Source of the DNA: JTS-RE37 sp041743975
GTDB taxonomy: Bacteria; Bacteroidota; Bacteroidia; Flavobacteriales; Flavobacteriaceae
Assembly (NCBI GenBank): GCA_041743975.1
Contig: JBGTLT010000220.1
Span: forward strand, 1 to 64,000
Length of the DNA: 64,000 nt
Reading direction: 5' to 3'
Below, in pieces: positions 53,949-62,656 of the stretch. Position 1 is the first letter of the stretch. Each line of letters begins with the position of its first letter. The translations under genes and the position numbers were made by a program. A model generated the notes under the pieces. It saw nothing but the letters and a program-made list of their open reading frames with translations, did not search any database and had not been told where the DNA came from.

Positions 53949-54620
53949 ATGGCTGTAATACTAAACATGGAGAGCGCCACTACCAACTGCTCTGTTAGTG
54001 TCGCCAGGGATGGGGAGTTACTGGGGCTGAAGGAGCAGGACACGCTCAACTATTCCCATTCTGAAAAATTGCATGAATATATCCGGGATGTGCTATCTGA
54101 GGCATCCCTCACTCTCAAAGACCTGGAAGCAATTGCCGTAAGTATGGGTCCGGGCTCCTATACCGGCCTCCGAATTGGTGTTTCAGCCGCTAAAGGGTTG
54201 TGTTTTTCACTTGATATTCCCTTGATATCGGTTGCTACGCTTGAAAGTTTGGCATACCAGGTAAAGATGGAGCAGGGGGTTATCATTCCGTTACTGGATG
54301 CCCGAAGGATGGAGGTTTATTCAGCGGTATTTGATGGGCAGTACAGGCAGGTCCGGGAAACCCGGGCTGAAGTCATCGCTGTAAATTCCTTTTCAGAATA
54401 TACAGATAGCGGCAAGGTATACATCCTGGGCAACGGGGCTGAAAAATGCAGGACCCTTCTTACGCATCCTAATTTTATATTTAAGGATCCCATTGTCCCC
54501 TCTGCCAGAGAAATGTGCCTGCTATCCCATAAAAATTTTGAAAATGGTACGTTTGAGGACGTTGCCTATTTTGAACCCTATTATTTGAAAGATTTTATAC
54601 TGCAATCCAGGAAGGTATAG
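53949..54620 (+). CDS. tsaB: tRNA threonylcarbamoyladenosine biosynthesis protein TsaB
   Basis: A 223-residue protein of the ASKHA fold: N-terminal ILNMESATTNCSVSVA, then the signature SMGPGSYTGLRIGVSAAKGLC and VATLESLAYQ. With TsaD and TsaE it helps make the t6A modification at position 37 of ANN-decoding tRNAs. The start lies 16 bases after the terminator, and its promoter was not recognised. Convergent with the secreted protein gene at 54623 with only 2 bases between stops. Confidence 0.93.
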   Translation: MAVILNMESATTNCSVSVARDGELLGLKEQDTLNYSHSEKLHEYIRDVLSEASLTLKDLEAIAVSMGPGSYTGLRIGVSAAKGLCFSLDIPLISVATLESLAYQVKMEQGVIIPLLDARRMEVYSAVFDGQYRQVRETRAEVIAVNSFSEYTDSGKVYILGNGAEKCRTLLTHPNFIFKDPIVPSAREMCLLSHKNFENGTFEDVAYFEPYYLKDFILQSRKV

Positions 54621-54622
54621 GA

Positions 54623-55279
54623 TCAAATTGAATTATAATATTCCAGGAGCTGCAGTACCTCCTTTTCACTCCTTAGCTTAAGGCCATTGCGGGAAACAAA
54701 ATTCTTCAGGGCTCCGGATTTGTCCTTTAAGGTCTTCAAAACGGCCCCCTTGCTCAGTGTTAATTCCTGTATCGGCTGATTCCCGATTTTTAAGTAATAG
54801 GAAGAAACATCTTTGTAAACAGGAGGTTTGAACGTATCATAACCATGGTCCGGCTTTGTGGCCTGGACAAAAACTTTTTTGGGTTTAAAGAAAAGCACGG
54901 CCCTGCCATCATTCAGGGGGTTAAAATACCCGCCCACCTTCTTTCCGGATTCCGTATATTCCTTATAAATATACTTCCTCCCATCAAAATCTGCTTCAAG
55001 GTCCTTGCGATGGAGCATATTGAATTCCTTTTGTTTAACGTCCTTCAGTTCTATCTGGTCCGTCAGGGCATTATGGCGCATAAGGAGCCTCACCGTTTTC
55101 CCGTTAATCTCGGTATTACCCACTTTGTAGCGCTCATTAAAATAAGGGGAACCTTCAATAGGGATGTCACGGATAACAGTGCCGATCTGGGCAAGGTAAC
55201 CCGGACCCCCTCCATCCGGATCCTGCCCATATGTCAGCCCGAAAACCAGCAGTACTAAATAGACTATCCTTTTCATCAT
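54623..55279 (-). CDS. Secreted protein of unknown function
   Basis: A 218-residue protein when started at the ATG at 55279 (the adjacent ATG at 55276 is equally possible). The N terminus is a signal peptide (KRIVYLVLLVFGLTYGQ). The mature part has no recognised domain; features are DGRKYIYKEYTESGKKVGGYF in the middle and a lysine-rich end (ALKNFVSRNGLKLRSEKEV). It lies 44 bases downstream of mscS on the same strand and may share its transcript. The earlier start in the frame overlaps mscS and is unlikely. Confidence 0.65.
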   Translation of the reverse strand: MMKRIVYLVLLVFGLTYGQDPDGGGPGYLAQIGTVIRDIPIEGSPYFNERYKVGNTEINGKTVRLLMRHNALTDQIELKDVKQKEFNMLHRKDLEADFDGRKYIYKEYTESGKKVGGYFNPLNDGRAVLFFKPKKVFVQATKPDHGYDTFKPPVYKDVSSYYLKIGNQPIQELTLSKGAVLKTLKDKSGALKNFVSRNGLKLRSEKEVLQLLEYYNSI

Positions 55280-55323
55280 CAATGGGTTTATGATAGTTAA
55301 GGTACGAAAAATTCTGGTTATTA

Positions 55324-56151
55324 TCATGATTTTGAAGGCATATGAAGCACCCGTTGTGGAAAGGGGATCTCAATACTGGCTGCATCGAACCTGCTTTTCA
55401 ATTCTTCGATCACATGGAAATGCGCCGCCCAGAAATTTTCATTCAGCGCCCAGAAACGAAGCGAAAGGGTTACAGAACTGTCCCCTAGTGCCCCTACATA
55501 GACTTCAGGCACCGGCTCCTTCAGGATTTTGTCATTTTCAGCACAGATTTGCAGCAAAATATCCTTGGCTTGTTTGATATTCGAACCGTAGCTAATTCCA
55601 ACCTCCATTTTATCCCTTCTGGCAGGTTCCGCGTTATAGTTAATAATATTGTTGTTAGACAATTGTCCGTTGGGAATGATAGCCACCTGGTTACCAAACG
55701 TATTCAATTTCGTAGTAAAGATGGTGATTTCCTTAACACTGCCTTCCACCCCCTGGGCAGCAATCCAATCCCCCACTTTAAAAGGTTTGAATAAAAGGAT
55801 CAGGACACCCCCGGCAAAATTGGCCAGGGAACCCTGCAGTGACAGGCCAATGGCCAGTCCGGCCGCACCGATCATCGCAACCAGTGAGGAGGATTTAACA
55901 CCCAATTGGGTCACTACCAGTACAAAAAGCAGCACTTTAAGGGCAATATTTATAAAACTTTGGAGAAAACTCTCCAGGGCAAGATCATAATCCTTTCTCA
56001 GGAAAAACTTCCTAACCAGGTTGTTGATCAGCCGGATGATCCAAAGTCCGGCAAAAAGGATGATCACTGCCATGATCATGCTGGGAAAGACTTCCCAGAT
56101 CCATCCTATCGCATAATCCCAATGTTCCTGATAATTGCTAAGATCATCCAT
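55324..56151 (-). CDS. Small-conductance mechanosensitive channel (MscS family)
   Basis: A 275-residue MscS channel, near the size of E. coli MscS (286). Three membrane helices; the pore-lining third helix has AMIGAAGLAIGLSLQGSLANFAGGVLILLFKPF, rich in the Gly/Ala packing residues of the family. The beta domain follows (VGDWIAAQGVEGSVKEI, FGNQVAIIPNGQLSNN) and then a C-terminal alpha/beta domain. It should release solutes under hypo-osmotic shock. No exact promoter box was found upstream. Confidence 0.93.
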   Translation of the reverse strand: MDDLSNYQEHWDYAIGWIWEVFPSMIMAVIILFAGLWIIRLINNLVRKFFLRKDYDLALESFLQSFINIALKVLLFVLVVTQLGVKSSSLVAMIGAAGLAIGLSLQGSLANFAGGVLILLFKPFKVGDWIAAQGVEGSVKEITIFTTKLNTFGNQVAIIPNGQLSNNNIINYNAEPARRDKMEVGISYGSNIKQAKDILLQICAENDKILKEPVPEVYVGALGDSSVTLSLRFWALNENFWAAHFHVIEELKSRFDAASIEIPFPQRVLHMPSKS

Positions 56152-56227
56152 TCTTTATATAAATTTTATGGTTTACAAAACAACGTAAAATTCGTGTCTC
56201 AGTCAAATCCGTAGCATTAAACCAGTG

Positions 56228-58348
56228 TTAAGCCCCCCTGAACTCCATGAGTTGGATAATAACAGTTTGTATATCCGTTACCGGAAGTTTACAGGAGCCA
56301 TGCTGGCAAACATAGATCAGGGTGCTATCCTCCACATAGCGGTCTTCCAGTAAGGATAAGCCACTCTCCCCTGCCGAGCCTGCAAAAATAGCATGGGGCA
56401 GGTAATTTTGCTGTATTCGCCTGTTTTTTTCCCTGTAATCTTCCCCTACGGTGACAACCTCATAAAATGGTTGGTTCCGGTAAAGCACAAGGTGCAACCA
56501 GTTGGCGTGGTTGGATGCGTTATCATAAAAATTTTCCTGAATGGCATTCAACATATTCCGGGATATCTCGTCATATCCTTCCGAGGGAAAATATTTCGAT
56601 AGTTTAAACAGGTTGTTGGCCATGATTGAATTTGATGCAGGGATCACGTTATCTGTTGTTTCCAGGGTCCTGCGGATAATGAAATCTTCCTGTTTGGAGG
56701 TAAAATAAAAAAGCTTGCTATCCTCGTCCCAAAAATTGACGAGGCAATAATCAAGGAGGGCTTTGGAATCCCTTAGCCAGCTTTCATCCAATGTAACCTC
56801 ATAGAGTTTCTGGAATGCCTCGGCAATGGAAGCATAGTCTTCAAGGTACCCGCTGATGGTACTGCTGCCATTTTTGTAATTATGGTACATACTCCCATCT
56901 TTACGGATCATATGTTCCTTTAAAAAAGCTGCATTTTTCAGGGCCAGGTCCAGGTACTCAGCATCGCCCAGGTATCGGTAGGCATCCACAAGCCCCGAAA
57001 GCATCAGGCCGTTCCAGGAGGCGAGTACCTTGTCATCTAACCGGGGCTTTTCCTTCTTGTTCCTTGCCTGAAGGAGCGTTTTTTTGGCCGCTTTCAACAG
57101 GGTCTGTAATTCCGGGGTGGAAATCGAATATTTACCGGCTATTTCCGCATCTGTTTCGTCGCGGATAAGGACATAGTTGCCGGATTCCCACAGCCCATAG
57201 GCATTGATGTTATAATAGTCCTGAAAAATAGTGAACTTATCCCCCAGTAATTGTTCCAGCTCCTCCTTTTTCCAAACATAATATGCCCCTTCTTCCAAAT
57301 GCCCGGCTTCATTATTGCTATCGGCATCAAGGGAAGAATAGAATCCATAACTGCTGTCCATCAGTTCTTCCCGGACAAAAGAGATACTCTCCACCACAAC
57401 TGCCCTGTACAGCTCGTTAGCTGTTGCGGCATACGCCTTGGCATACAGGCTCACCAGTTGCCCGTTGTCATAGAGCATTTTTTCAAAATGGGGGACATGC
57501 CATTTATTGTCCACGGAATACCGTGAAAATCCCCCGCCCAGATGGTCGTAAACCCCGCCATATGCCATTTTGGTCAGTGTGGTATTTACATACTCAAGTA
57601 AATCTGCATCTTTTCGTGCCGTTGCATAATGTAAAAGGTAATCGAGGTTAACCGGCATCATGAATTTTGGTGCCCTGTTGTATCCGCCGTACTTCTTGTC
57701 AAAGTAGGTAGACCAATTCGCCATGATGCGCCCCAGTTCATCCAGGGGAAGCAGGTCGGTCTCCGGCTTTGGCGGTACCAGATTTATCGCTTTTATACCT
57801 TCCTCCAGGCTTTTTGCATATTCGAGTACCTTTTCCGGATTGCTTTCATATAACGAACTAAGCTCTCCCAGGATCCGTATCCATTCGGGTTTCTGCACAT
57901 AGGTAGCCCCCCAGAAAGGCCTGCCATCGGGTAAGGCCACTACATTGAGCGGCCACCCCCCGCTGCCGGTCATCATTTGCACCGCGTCCATATAGATATG
58001 GTCAATATCCGGCCGTTCTTCCCGGTCTATTTTAACTGGGATAAAGTGGGTGTTCATAACCCGGGCCACTTCCTCATCCTCAAAGCATTCCTTCTCCATT
58101 ACGTGGCACCAGTGGCAGGCTGCATAGCCTATACTGATCAGCAACAATTTGTTTTCCTCTTTGGCACGTTTCAGTACTTCCGGGCTCCATGCCACCCAGT
58201 TGACCGGATTGTGGGCATGCTGGAGCAGGTAAGGACTGGTCTCTTCTATTAAGGCATTGGTATATTTATGTGACATGCTTTTGGTATTTTGTTCGCAACC
58301 ACCTAAGGCAATGAAAACCAGGAAGAAAGTGTACACTGATTTAAACAT
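56228..58348 (-). CDS. DUF255 thioredoxin-like lipoprotein (YyaL/SSP411 type)
   Basis: A 706-residue protein. The ATG at 58348 is chosen because it gives a lipoprotein signal ending LGGC (C18). Next comes a DUF255 thioredoxin-like domain (SPYLLQHAHNPVNWVAW, then GYAACHWCHVMEKECF with a CxxC inside CHWCH), and from about residue 190 an alpha/alpha-barrel region resembling GH76/N-acylglucosamine 2-epimerase folds (HFEKMLYDNGQLVSLYAKAY, DDKVLASWNGLMLSGL). Cellular role unknown. The predicted lipid anchor places it outside the cytoplasm. Confidence 0.87.
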   Translation of the reverse strand: MFKSVYTFFLVFIALGGCEQNTKSMSHKYTNALIEETSPYLLQHAHNPVNWVAWSPEVLKRAKEENKLLLISIGYAACHWCHVMEKECFEDEEVARVMNTHFIPVKIDREERPDIDHIYMDAVQMMTGSGGWPLNVVALPDGRPFWGATYVQKPEWIRILGELSSLYESNPEKVLEYAKSLEEGIKAINLVPPKPETDLLPLDELGRIMANWSTYFDKKYGGYNRAPKFMMPVNLDYLLHYATARKDADLLEYVNTTLTKMAYGGVYDHLGGGFSRYSVDNKWHVPHFEKMLYDNGQLVSLYAKAYAATANELYRAVVVESISFVREELMDSSYGFYSSLDADSNNEAGHLEEGAYYVWKKEELEQLLGDKFTIFQDYYNINAYGLWESGNYVLIRDETDAEIAGKYSISTPELQTLLKAAKKTLLQARNKKEKPRLDDKVLASWNGLMLSGLVDAYRYLGDAEYLDLALKNAAFLKEHMIRKDGSMYHNYKNGSSTISGYLEDYASIAEAFQKLYEVTLDESWLRDSKALLDYCLVNFWDEDSKLFYFTSKQEDFIIRRTLETTDNVIPASNSIMANNLFKLSKYFPSEGYDEISRNMLNAIQENFYDNASNHANWLHLVLYRNQPFYEVVTVGEDYREKNRRIQQNYLPHAIFAGSAGESGLSLLEDRYVEDSTLIYVCQHGSCKLPVTDIQTVIIQLMEFRGA

Positions 58349-58375
58349 ATGTAAAGATAAGTCCTGCCGGGGCAT

Positions 58376-58400
58376 AAAAAAAACGCCCTGAAGGCGCTTT
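58376..58400 (-). terminator. Terminator of the dodecin gene
   Basis: On the minus strand the stem AAAGCGCC / GGCGTTTT (one G-U pair) with loop TTCAG runs into a T tract. It lies 22 bases after the dodecin stop. Confidence 0.8.
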
Positions 58401-58421
58401 ATAAACGATGTGGTGCAGGGA

Positions 58422-58622
58422 TTAATCCACTTCAAATGTTATTTTCACATTGACCCGGTAATTATCGAGTTTACCGCTACTAACGGTTGCGCTTTGCTCT
58501 TTGATATACACGGACCGAATATTCTTAACAGATTTGGATGCATGTGCAACTGCATTTTTGGCTGCATCTTCCCAACCTATGTCGGAGTTCGCCAATACTT
58601 CAATCACTTTTAAAACTGACAT
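58422..58622 (-). CDS. Dodecin, flavin-binding protein
   Basis: A 66-residue protein, normal dodecin size. Pattern: VLKVIEVLANSDIGWEDAAKNAV, then AHASKSVKNIRSVYIKEQSATV and NYRVNVKITFEVD. The tryptophan in GWEDA stacks on flavin in known dodecins. Twelve copies assemble into a hollow sphere that stores or buffers riboflavin or FMN. Confidence 0.94.
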   Translation of the reverse strand: MSVLKVIEVLANSDIGWEDAAKNAVAHASKSVKNIRSVYIKEQSATVSSGKLDNYRVNVKITFEVD

Positions 58623-58692
58623 ATTTATATATTTTTTAGATTCTGATTAAGGTACTGAAATAATACCTGCATTCCAAAAAAAAAGACGGGGA

Positions 58693-59586
58693 TTAGCCAT
58701 TAATGGCAACCACTTCCTGCACCTTGTCACCCATCATCTCCTTCAGCATATTTTCAATGCCGTTCTTCAGCGTATAGGTGGAAGAAGGACACCCACTGCA
58801 GGCCCCCTGAAGAATAACGTTCACAGTTTTGCTTTCCGCTTCATACGACTGAAACAGGATATTTCCCCCGTCACTTGCAACAGCGGGTTTTACGTATTCT
58901 TCCAGGATGGCCACGATCTCCTTCGATGTATCGTCCATAGGAATAGCTCCGGCAGCCATTGCTGTTGGTGCCTTTTGGTGGGCAATACTGGCTTCGGAGA
59001 CCACCGGGTTCCCGGATGCGATAAATTCCCGTATGAGTTCCCGCAATTCAGCATTGACCTCCTCCCATTCTGTGGTGTCATATTTCATGATGGAAATGTA
59101 GTTCTCATCCATAAAAACCTCCTTTACAAAAGGAAGGTGGAACAGTTTTATGGCAAGTTCGGATCCAGCCGCCTCCTTGCTATTTTTGAATTCGAAGGCT
59201 GCAGGCACGATCCTCTTGTTGGCAACAAATTTTAATACGGCAGGGTTCGGTGTAACCTCCGCATAGATCGTAACGGCAGATTTAACCGTGCTTCCCTCGT
59301 CCACAACCACCTCTCCGGAATTAAGGTACTCTACAAGTTGCAGGGCCAGTTCGTCTTTCACATCTTCCCATGCCACGATATCAAATCGTTCCAGGGCAAT
59401 AAAAGTCCCGGAGATATAAACGGTCTTAATAAAGGGAAGGTAAAATAATTGCCTGGCCAGAGGGGATTTCCCTGCCTCATCGATATTGCGGATTTCATGG
59501 TTTCCCCTGGAGATAAAATGGTTGGTCTCAAATTTTAGAATGGCCGGATTATCTGTTTCCCGGACTGTGATTACATACTCCTTCAT
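58693..59586 (-). CDS. Nfu-type iron-sulfur carrier with tandem N-terminal domains
   Basis: A 297-residue protein from the ATG at 59586. Two copies of the Nfu N-terminal domain are visible: NPAILKFETNHFISRGN (about 13-29) and NPAVLKFVANKRIVPAA (about 112-128), each followed by LxxLFYLPFIKTVYI- or LFHLPFVKEVFM-like text. The C-terminal NifU domain (about 205-297) contains ASDGGNILFQSYE and GACSGCPSS with the cluster-binding CxxC. Nfu proteins carry [4Fe-4S] clusters to target enzymes. The usual form has one N-terminal domain, but the double form is known in this class. Confidence 0.92.
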   Translation of the reverse strand: MKEYVITVRETDNPAILKFETNHFISRGNHEIRNIDEAGKSPLARQLFYLPFIKTVYISGTFIALERFDIVAWEDVKDELALQLVEYLNSGEVVVDEGSTVKSAVTIYAEVTPNPAVLKFVANKRIVPAAFEFKNSKEAAGSELAIKLFHLPFVKEVFMDENYISIMKYDTTEWEEVNAELRELIREFIASGNPVVSEASIAHQKAPTAMAAGAIPMDDTSKEIVAILEEYVKPAVASDGGNILFQSYEAESKTVNVILQGACSGCPSSTYTLKNGIENMLKEMMGDKVQEVVAING

Positions 59587-59601
59587 CGTACTTATTTTAT
59601 A

Positions 59602-59609
59602 CAAAAATA
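59602..59609 (-). promoter_or_regulatory. Candidate -7 box for the nfu gene
   Basis: On the minus strand TATTTTTG matches TAnnTTTG, 15 bases before the chosen ATG at 59586. No -33 TTG at the expected position. It supports starting at 59586 rather than at 59616. Confidence 0.5.
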
Positions 59610-59644
59610 CAACCATTTTACTGGTTTGGACCTATATAATAATG

Positions 59645-59674
59645 TTGTGTTTATGTCGTTATACTTTATATTTG
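59645..59674 (+). promoter_or_regulatory. Bacteroidota-type promoter of the PorP/SprF gene
   Basis: TTG at 59645-59647 and TATATTTG at 59667-59674, spaced by 19 bases. The leader is about 30 bases to the ATG at 59708. Confidence 0.78.
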
Positions 59675-59707
59675 GCAAAAAGAGCTATAAACCTTCCCGC
59701 ACCCTTG

Positions 59708-60706
59708 ATGAAAAGTTTCCTGATAATGTTATTTTCGCTCTTGACCTATTGTACGGTATCAACAGCCCAGGAAGGAATCCCCGTATATTTTGATTACTTG
59801 TCAGACAACTACTACCTGGTACACCCATCCATGGCCGGGATCGGCCTGGGGGGAAAAGTCCGGTTGACGGCACGGAAGCAATGGTTCAATGTAGAAGAGG
59901 CTCCGAGCCTGCAGACGCTAAATGCCCATACCCGGATCGGTAACAGCAAAAGTGGTGTTGGTGTCATCATCTTCAATGATGCCAATGGTTACCATTCCCA
60001 GACAGGTGGAAAACTCACATACGCGCATCATTTACCCTTTGGCGGGGACATACGGATACTGAACCAGTTATCATTCGGACTGAGTGCCGGTTTTATCCAG
60101 AGCAGTTTGGATGAGACAGAATTTCGTTCCGTAATCCCCGATCCCATAATCACAGGGACCAGGAACAGCGTGGGGTACTTTAATGCAGATTTTGGGATGT
60201 CTTACAGCCTGATGGAATTCTATGCCCATGTTTCCGTTCTGAATGCTCTTGGGAGCGGGCGGGACCTTTATACGGCCATCGAGTTTGACAACCTTCGCAG
60301 ATACCTCCTTTCAGCCGGTTATATATTTGGGCTGAACGAATGGCGCCTTGAACCTTCCGTTCTACTGCAACTAACCGAATTCACAAGAGAAAAGACCGCT
60401 GATTTCAATGCCAAGGTTTACAAGGATGTCAGTTTCGGGACCGTCTGGGGAGGGCTATCTTACAGGCGCAGTTTTGACGGGGCCCAATTCCAGACCAATG
60501 GTACTTTTGGCGAACAAAGGCTGCAACTATTTACGCCTATAATCGGGGTGAACGTCAACCGGTTCCTGGTCTCCTATAATTATTCCTACCAATCCGGGGA
60601 TATCCGTCTGGATAACGGCGGCTTTCACCAGATCACCCTGGGGTATGATTTCGGGCCGGAAAGGGAAGACCGGTTCGATTGTTTCTGCCCTGCTGCCAAC
60701 TATTAA
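59708..60706 (+). CDS. PorP/SprF family type IX secretion outer-membrane protein
   Basis: A 332-residue protein from the ATG at 59708; upstream frame overlaps nfu and is not protein-like. Signal peptide: KSFLIMLFSLLTYCTVSTAQ. The mature part starts GIPVYFDYLSDNYYLVHPSMAG, as in PorP/SprF, followed by RKQWFNVEEAPSLQTLN, and is rich in amphipathic strands, ending TLGYDFGPERED. Members are outer-membrane beta-barrels that anchor or help export type IX secretion substrates, usually next to their partner adhesin; no such partner gene is adjacent here. Confidence 0.9.
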   Translation: MKSFLIMLFSLLTYCTVSTAQEGIPVYFDYLSDNYYLVHPSMAGIGLGGKVRLTARKQWFNVEEAPSLQTLNAHTRIGNSKSGVGVIIFNDANGYHSQTGGKLTYAHHLPFGGDIRILNQLSFGLSAGFIQSSLDETEFRSVIPDPIITGTRNSVGYFNADFGMSYSLMEFYAHVSVLNALGSGRDLYTAIEFDNLRRYLLSAGYIFGLNEWRLEPSVLLQLTEFTREKTADFNAKVYKDVSFGTVWGGLSYRRSFDGAQFQTNGTFGEQRLQLFTPIIGVNVNRFLVSYNYSYQSGDIRLDNGGFHQITLGYDFGPEREDRFDCFCPAANY

Positions 60707-60708
60707 AA

Positions 60709-60727
60709 CCTACGGGCTTGCCGTAGG
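60709..60727. repeat. Short hairpin after the PorP/SprF gene
   Basis: CCTACGG / CCGTAGG with loop GCTTG, 2 bases after the stop codon. Without a T tract it is not a clear intrinsic terminator. Confidence 0.5.
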
Positions 60728-60830
60728 GAGCAAAACCGCTTCCTGTATCCAATATGCCGTGAATGTCCTCAACAACCATGTGGCCTGCTATCAAATGAAA
60801 CTACTATAAATTTAAGGATGCTGATCCAAT

Positions 60831-60903
60831 AGCGCAGCACATTGTCATGCTGTGCGGAAGCGAGGCAACAAAGCATCCCGACTGCTTTGGGTTAGTTGCG
60901 GGA
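60831..60903. repeat. Candidate intergenic interspersed repeat
   Basis: The stretch beginning AGCGCAGCACATTGTCATGC and continuing through AAGCATCCCGACTGC resembles GTCATGCTGAGC-type repeats scattered between genes in many Bacteroidota. It contains a hairpin (TCCCGACT pairing with AGT-TG-CGGGA, 60876-60903). Only one copy is in the window, so repeat status is inferred. Confidence 0.35.
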
Positions 60904-60930
60904 AGTAGTAAACAATAATCTTTAAAGATG

Positions 60931-60938
60931 TAGCTTTG
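60931..60938 (+). promoter_or_regulatory. Candidate -7 box for the gamma-carbonic-anhydrase-like gene
   Basis: TAGCTTTG matches TAnnTTTG, 27 bases before the ATG. A perfect 12-bp palindrome, ATCTTTAAAGAT (60918-60929), sits directly upstream. No -33 TTG. Confidence 0.5.
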
Positions 60939-60965
60939 GAAATTGAACAATGAACATTACATACT

Positions 60966-61472
60966 ATGATACTCACTGTAAACGGACATACCCCGGAGAT
61001 AGGGGAGGATTGCTATATTGCAGAGAATGCCACTATTGTAGGGGAGGTACGTATGGGGAATCAGTGCAGTATCTGGTTCAACGCCGTGGTTAGGGGGGAT
61101 GTGAATTCTATAAAAATGGGGAATAAGGTAAACGTCCAGGACGGAGCGGTTATCCACTGTACCTATCAGAAGGCAGCTACAGTTATCGGCAATAATGTTT
61201 CCATCGGTCATAACGCCATCGTACATGGGTGCACCGTAAAGGATAATGTATTGATAGGAATGGGCAGCATCCTGATGGATGACTGCATTGTGGAGAGCAA
61301 CTGCATCATCGCAGCCGGGGCTGTAGTGACGGCGGGCACCCATGTGCCATCGGGATCCATTTTTGCCGGAATGCCGGCCCGGAAGCTGAAGGATATAAGT
61401 CCCGAACTGATTTCAGGGGAAATAGACCGGATCGCCAACAATTATGTTTTCTACTCCGGCTGGTTCAAATAA
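60966..61472 (+). CDS. Gamma-carbonic-anhydrase-like hexapeptide-repeat protein
   Basis: A 168-residue left-handed beta-helix protein. The three metal-binding histidines of the gamma class are at H64 (AVIHCTYQ), H82 and H87 (SIGHNAIVHG). Surrounding repeats include GEVRMGNQCSIWFNAVVRGD and IIAAGAVVTAGTHVPSG. Similar proteins (YrdA/PaaY-like) may hydrate CO2 or act on other substrates; whether this one is an active carbonic anhydrase is open. Confidence 0.88.
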   Translation: MILTVNGHTPEIGEDCYIAENATIVGEVRMGNQCSIWFNAVVRGDVNSIKMGNKVNVQDGAVIHCTYQKAATVIGNNVSIGHNAIVHGCTVKDNVLIGMGSILMDDCIVESNCIIAAGAVVTAGTHVPSGSIFAGMPARKLKDISPELISGEIDRIANNYVFYSGWFK

Positions 61473-61677
61473 ACCTTTATCCGGGATCCTGATCCGGTGT
61501 TCAGCGTGCCCCATGGATTTTGCAGGGTCCGGCAGCAAAGGGCCGGGCAATTATACAGGGATTCGAACCCGCCTGGTGCTTAGCCGCTGACGTGGAATCC
61601 GGAAGATCCTTACTTATTATGAAAACAGGCCGGATATCGTTTAATTCGCTATTTTAGGCGCATCAAAACAGCACTGG
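61473..61677. other. Intergenic stretch before fabD
   Basis: Contains no protein-like frame. One segment, GGGATTCGAACCC (61558-61570), matches a tRNA T-arm on the minus strand, but no acceptor or D-arm accompanies it. Confidence 0.5.
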
Positions 61678-62562
61678 ATGAACGCATATATATTTCCGGG
61701 TCAGGGCGCTCAATTCACTGGTATGGGCTTCGACCTATACGATCAATACCCGTTGGCGAAGGAACTTTTTGAAAGCGCCAATGAAATCCTTTCCTTTCGG
61801 ATAACTGACATCATGTTTAACGGGTCCCCGGAGGAGTTGCAACGGACCGATGTAACCCAGCCTGCCATCTTCCTGCATTCGGTGATACTCAGCAGGGTGA
61901 TGGGGGATGCCTTCCGGCCCGATATGGTAGCCGGGCATTCTTTGGGGGAGCTATCTGCATTGGTTGCCAACCGTACCATCACCTTTGAGGATGGATTGCA
62001 ATTGGTCTATAAAAGGGCCATGGCGATGCAAAAGGCCTGTGAGTTGCAACCTGGTACCATGGCTGCGGTCCTGGGGCTGGAAGATTCCGATGTGGAACGG
62101 TTATGCGGGGAAACGGAGGGGATCGTAGTTCCGGCAAATTATAACTGTCCCGGGCAGCTGGTGATTTCAGGCGAAGTGGAAGCTATAGCCCGCGCTTGCG
62201 AAAAAATGAAGGAGGCGGGGGCCAAAAGGGCAATCGTATTGCCGGTAGGCGGTGCTTTCCACTCACCCCTGATGGAACCGGCCCGGGAAGAACTGGCGGC
62301 AGCGATTGAGCAAACGCAATTTGGGAACCCGATTTGCCCCATTTACCAGAATGTAACAACTGTCGCTATGCGAAGCGCGGCCGAAATAAAACAAAACCTG
62401 ATCTTACAGCTCACGGCACCGGTTAAGTGGGCCCAGAGTGTCCGGAATATGATACAGGACGGGGCAGGCAATTTTACCGAACTGGCACCCGGGAAAGTAT
62501 TACAGGGCCTTGTCCGGAAAATAGACGGGGCTGTGGAAACCACATCTGCGCTTATTACGTAA
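61678..62562 (+). CDS. fabD: Malonyl-CoA:ACP transacylase FabD
   Basis: A 294-residue enzyme that loads malonate onto acyl carrier protein for fatty-acid synthesis. Seen: FPGQGAQFTGMG at the N terminus, the nucleophile S88 in GHSLGELSAL, H195 in VGGAFHSPLM, and TELAPGKVLQGLVRKI near the end. It stands apart from other fab genes, as is common in flavobacteria. A near-consensus TATTTTAG lies 20 bases upstream. Confidence 0.95.
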   Translation: MNAYIFPGQGAQFTGMGFDLYDQYPLAKELFESANEILSFRITDIMFNGSPEELQRTDVTQPAIFLHSVILSRVMGDAFRPDMVAGHSLGELSALVANRTITFEDGLQLVYKRAMAMQKACELQPGTMAAVLGLEDSDVERLCGETEGIVVPANYNCPGQLVISGEVEAIARACEKMKEAGAKRAIVLPVGGAFHSPLMEPAREELAAAIEQTQFGNPICPIYQNVTTVAMRSAAEIKQNLILQLTAPVKWAQSVRNMIQDGAGNFTELAPGKVLQGLVRKIDGAVETTSALIT

Positions 62563-62656
62563 ATGCATAAGGGGAAGCCTGGCATTTCAACCGATTATGG
62601 CAGATTTCACCCGCATTTTTGGGGTTATGGTGGTTTTTTTAGTAATATTGATGCCC

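Noticed and set aside
58352..58359. TATCTTTA on the minus strand as promoter of the DUF255 lipoprotein gene
   Set aside because: It lies 3 bases from the ATG, has one mismatch to the consensus and no -33 TTG, so it is more likely chance.
60709..60727. Hairpin after PorP/SprF as an intrinsic terminator
   Set aside because: The stem is good but no T tract follows, so it was listed only as a hairpin.
61558..61570. T-arm-like GGGTTCGAATCCC on the minus strand, possible tRNA
   Set aside because: The stem extends only three pairs beyond the loop, and no matching acceptor stem, D-arm or anticodon arm is found within tRNA distance. At most a remnant or chance match.
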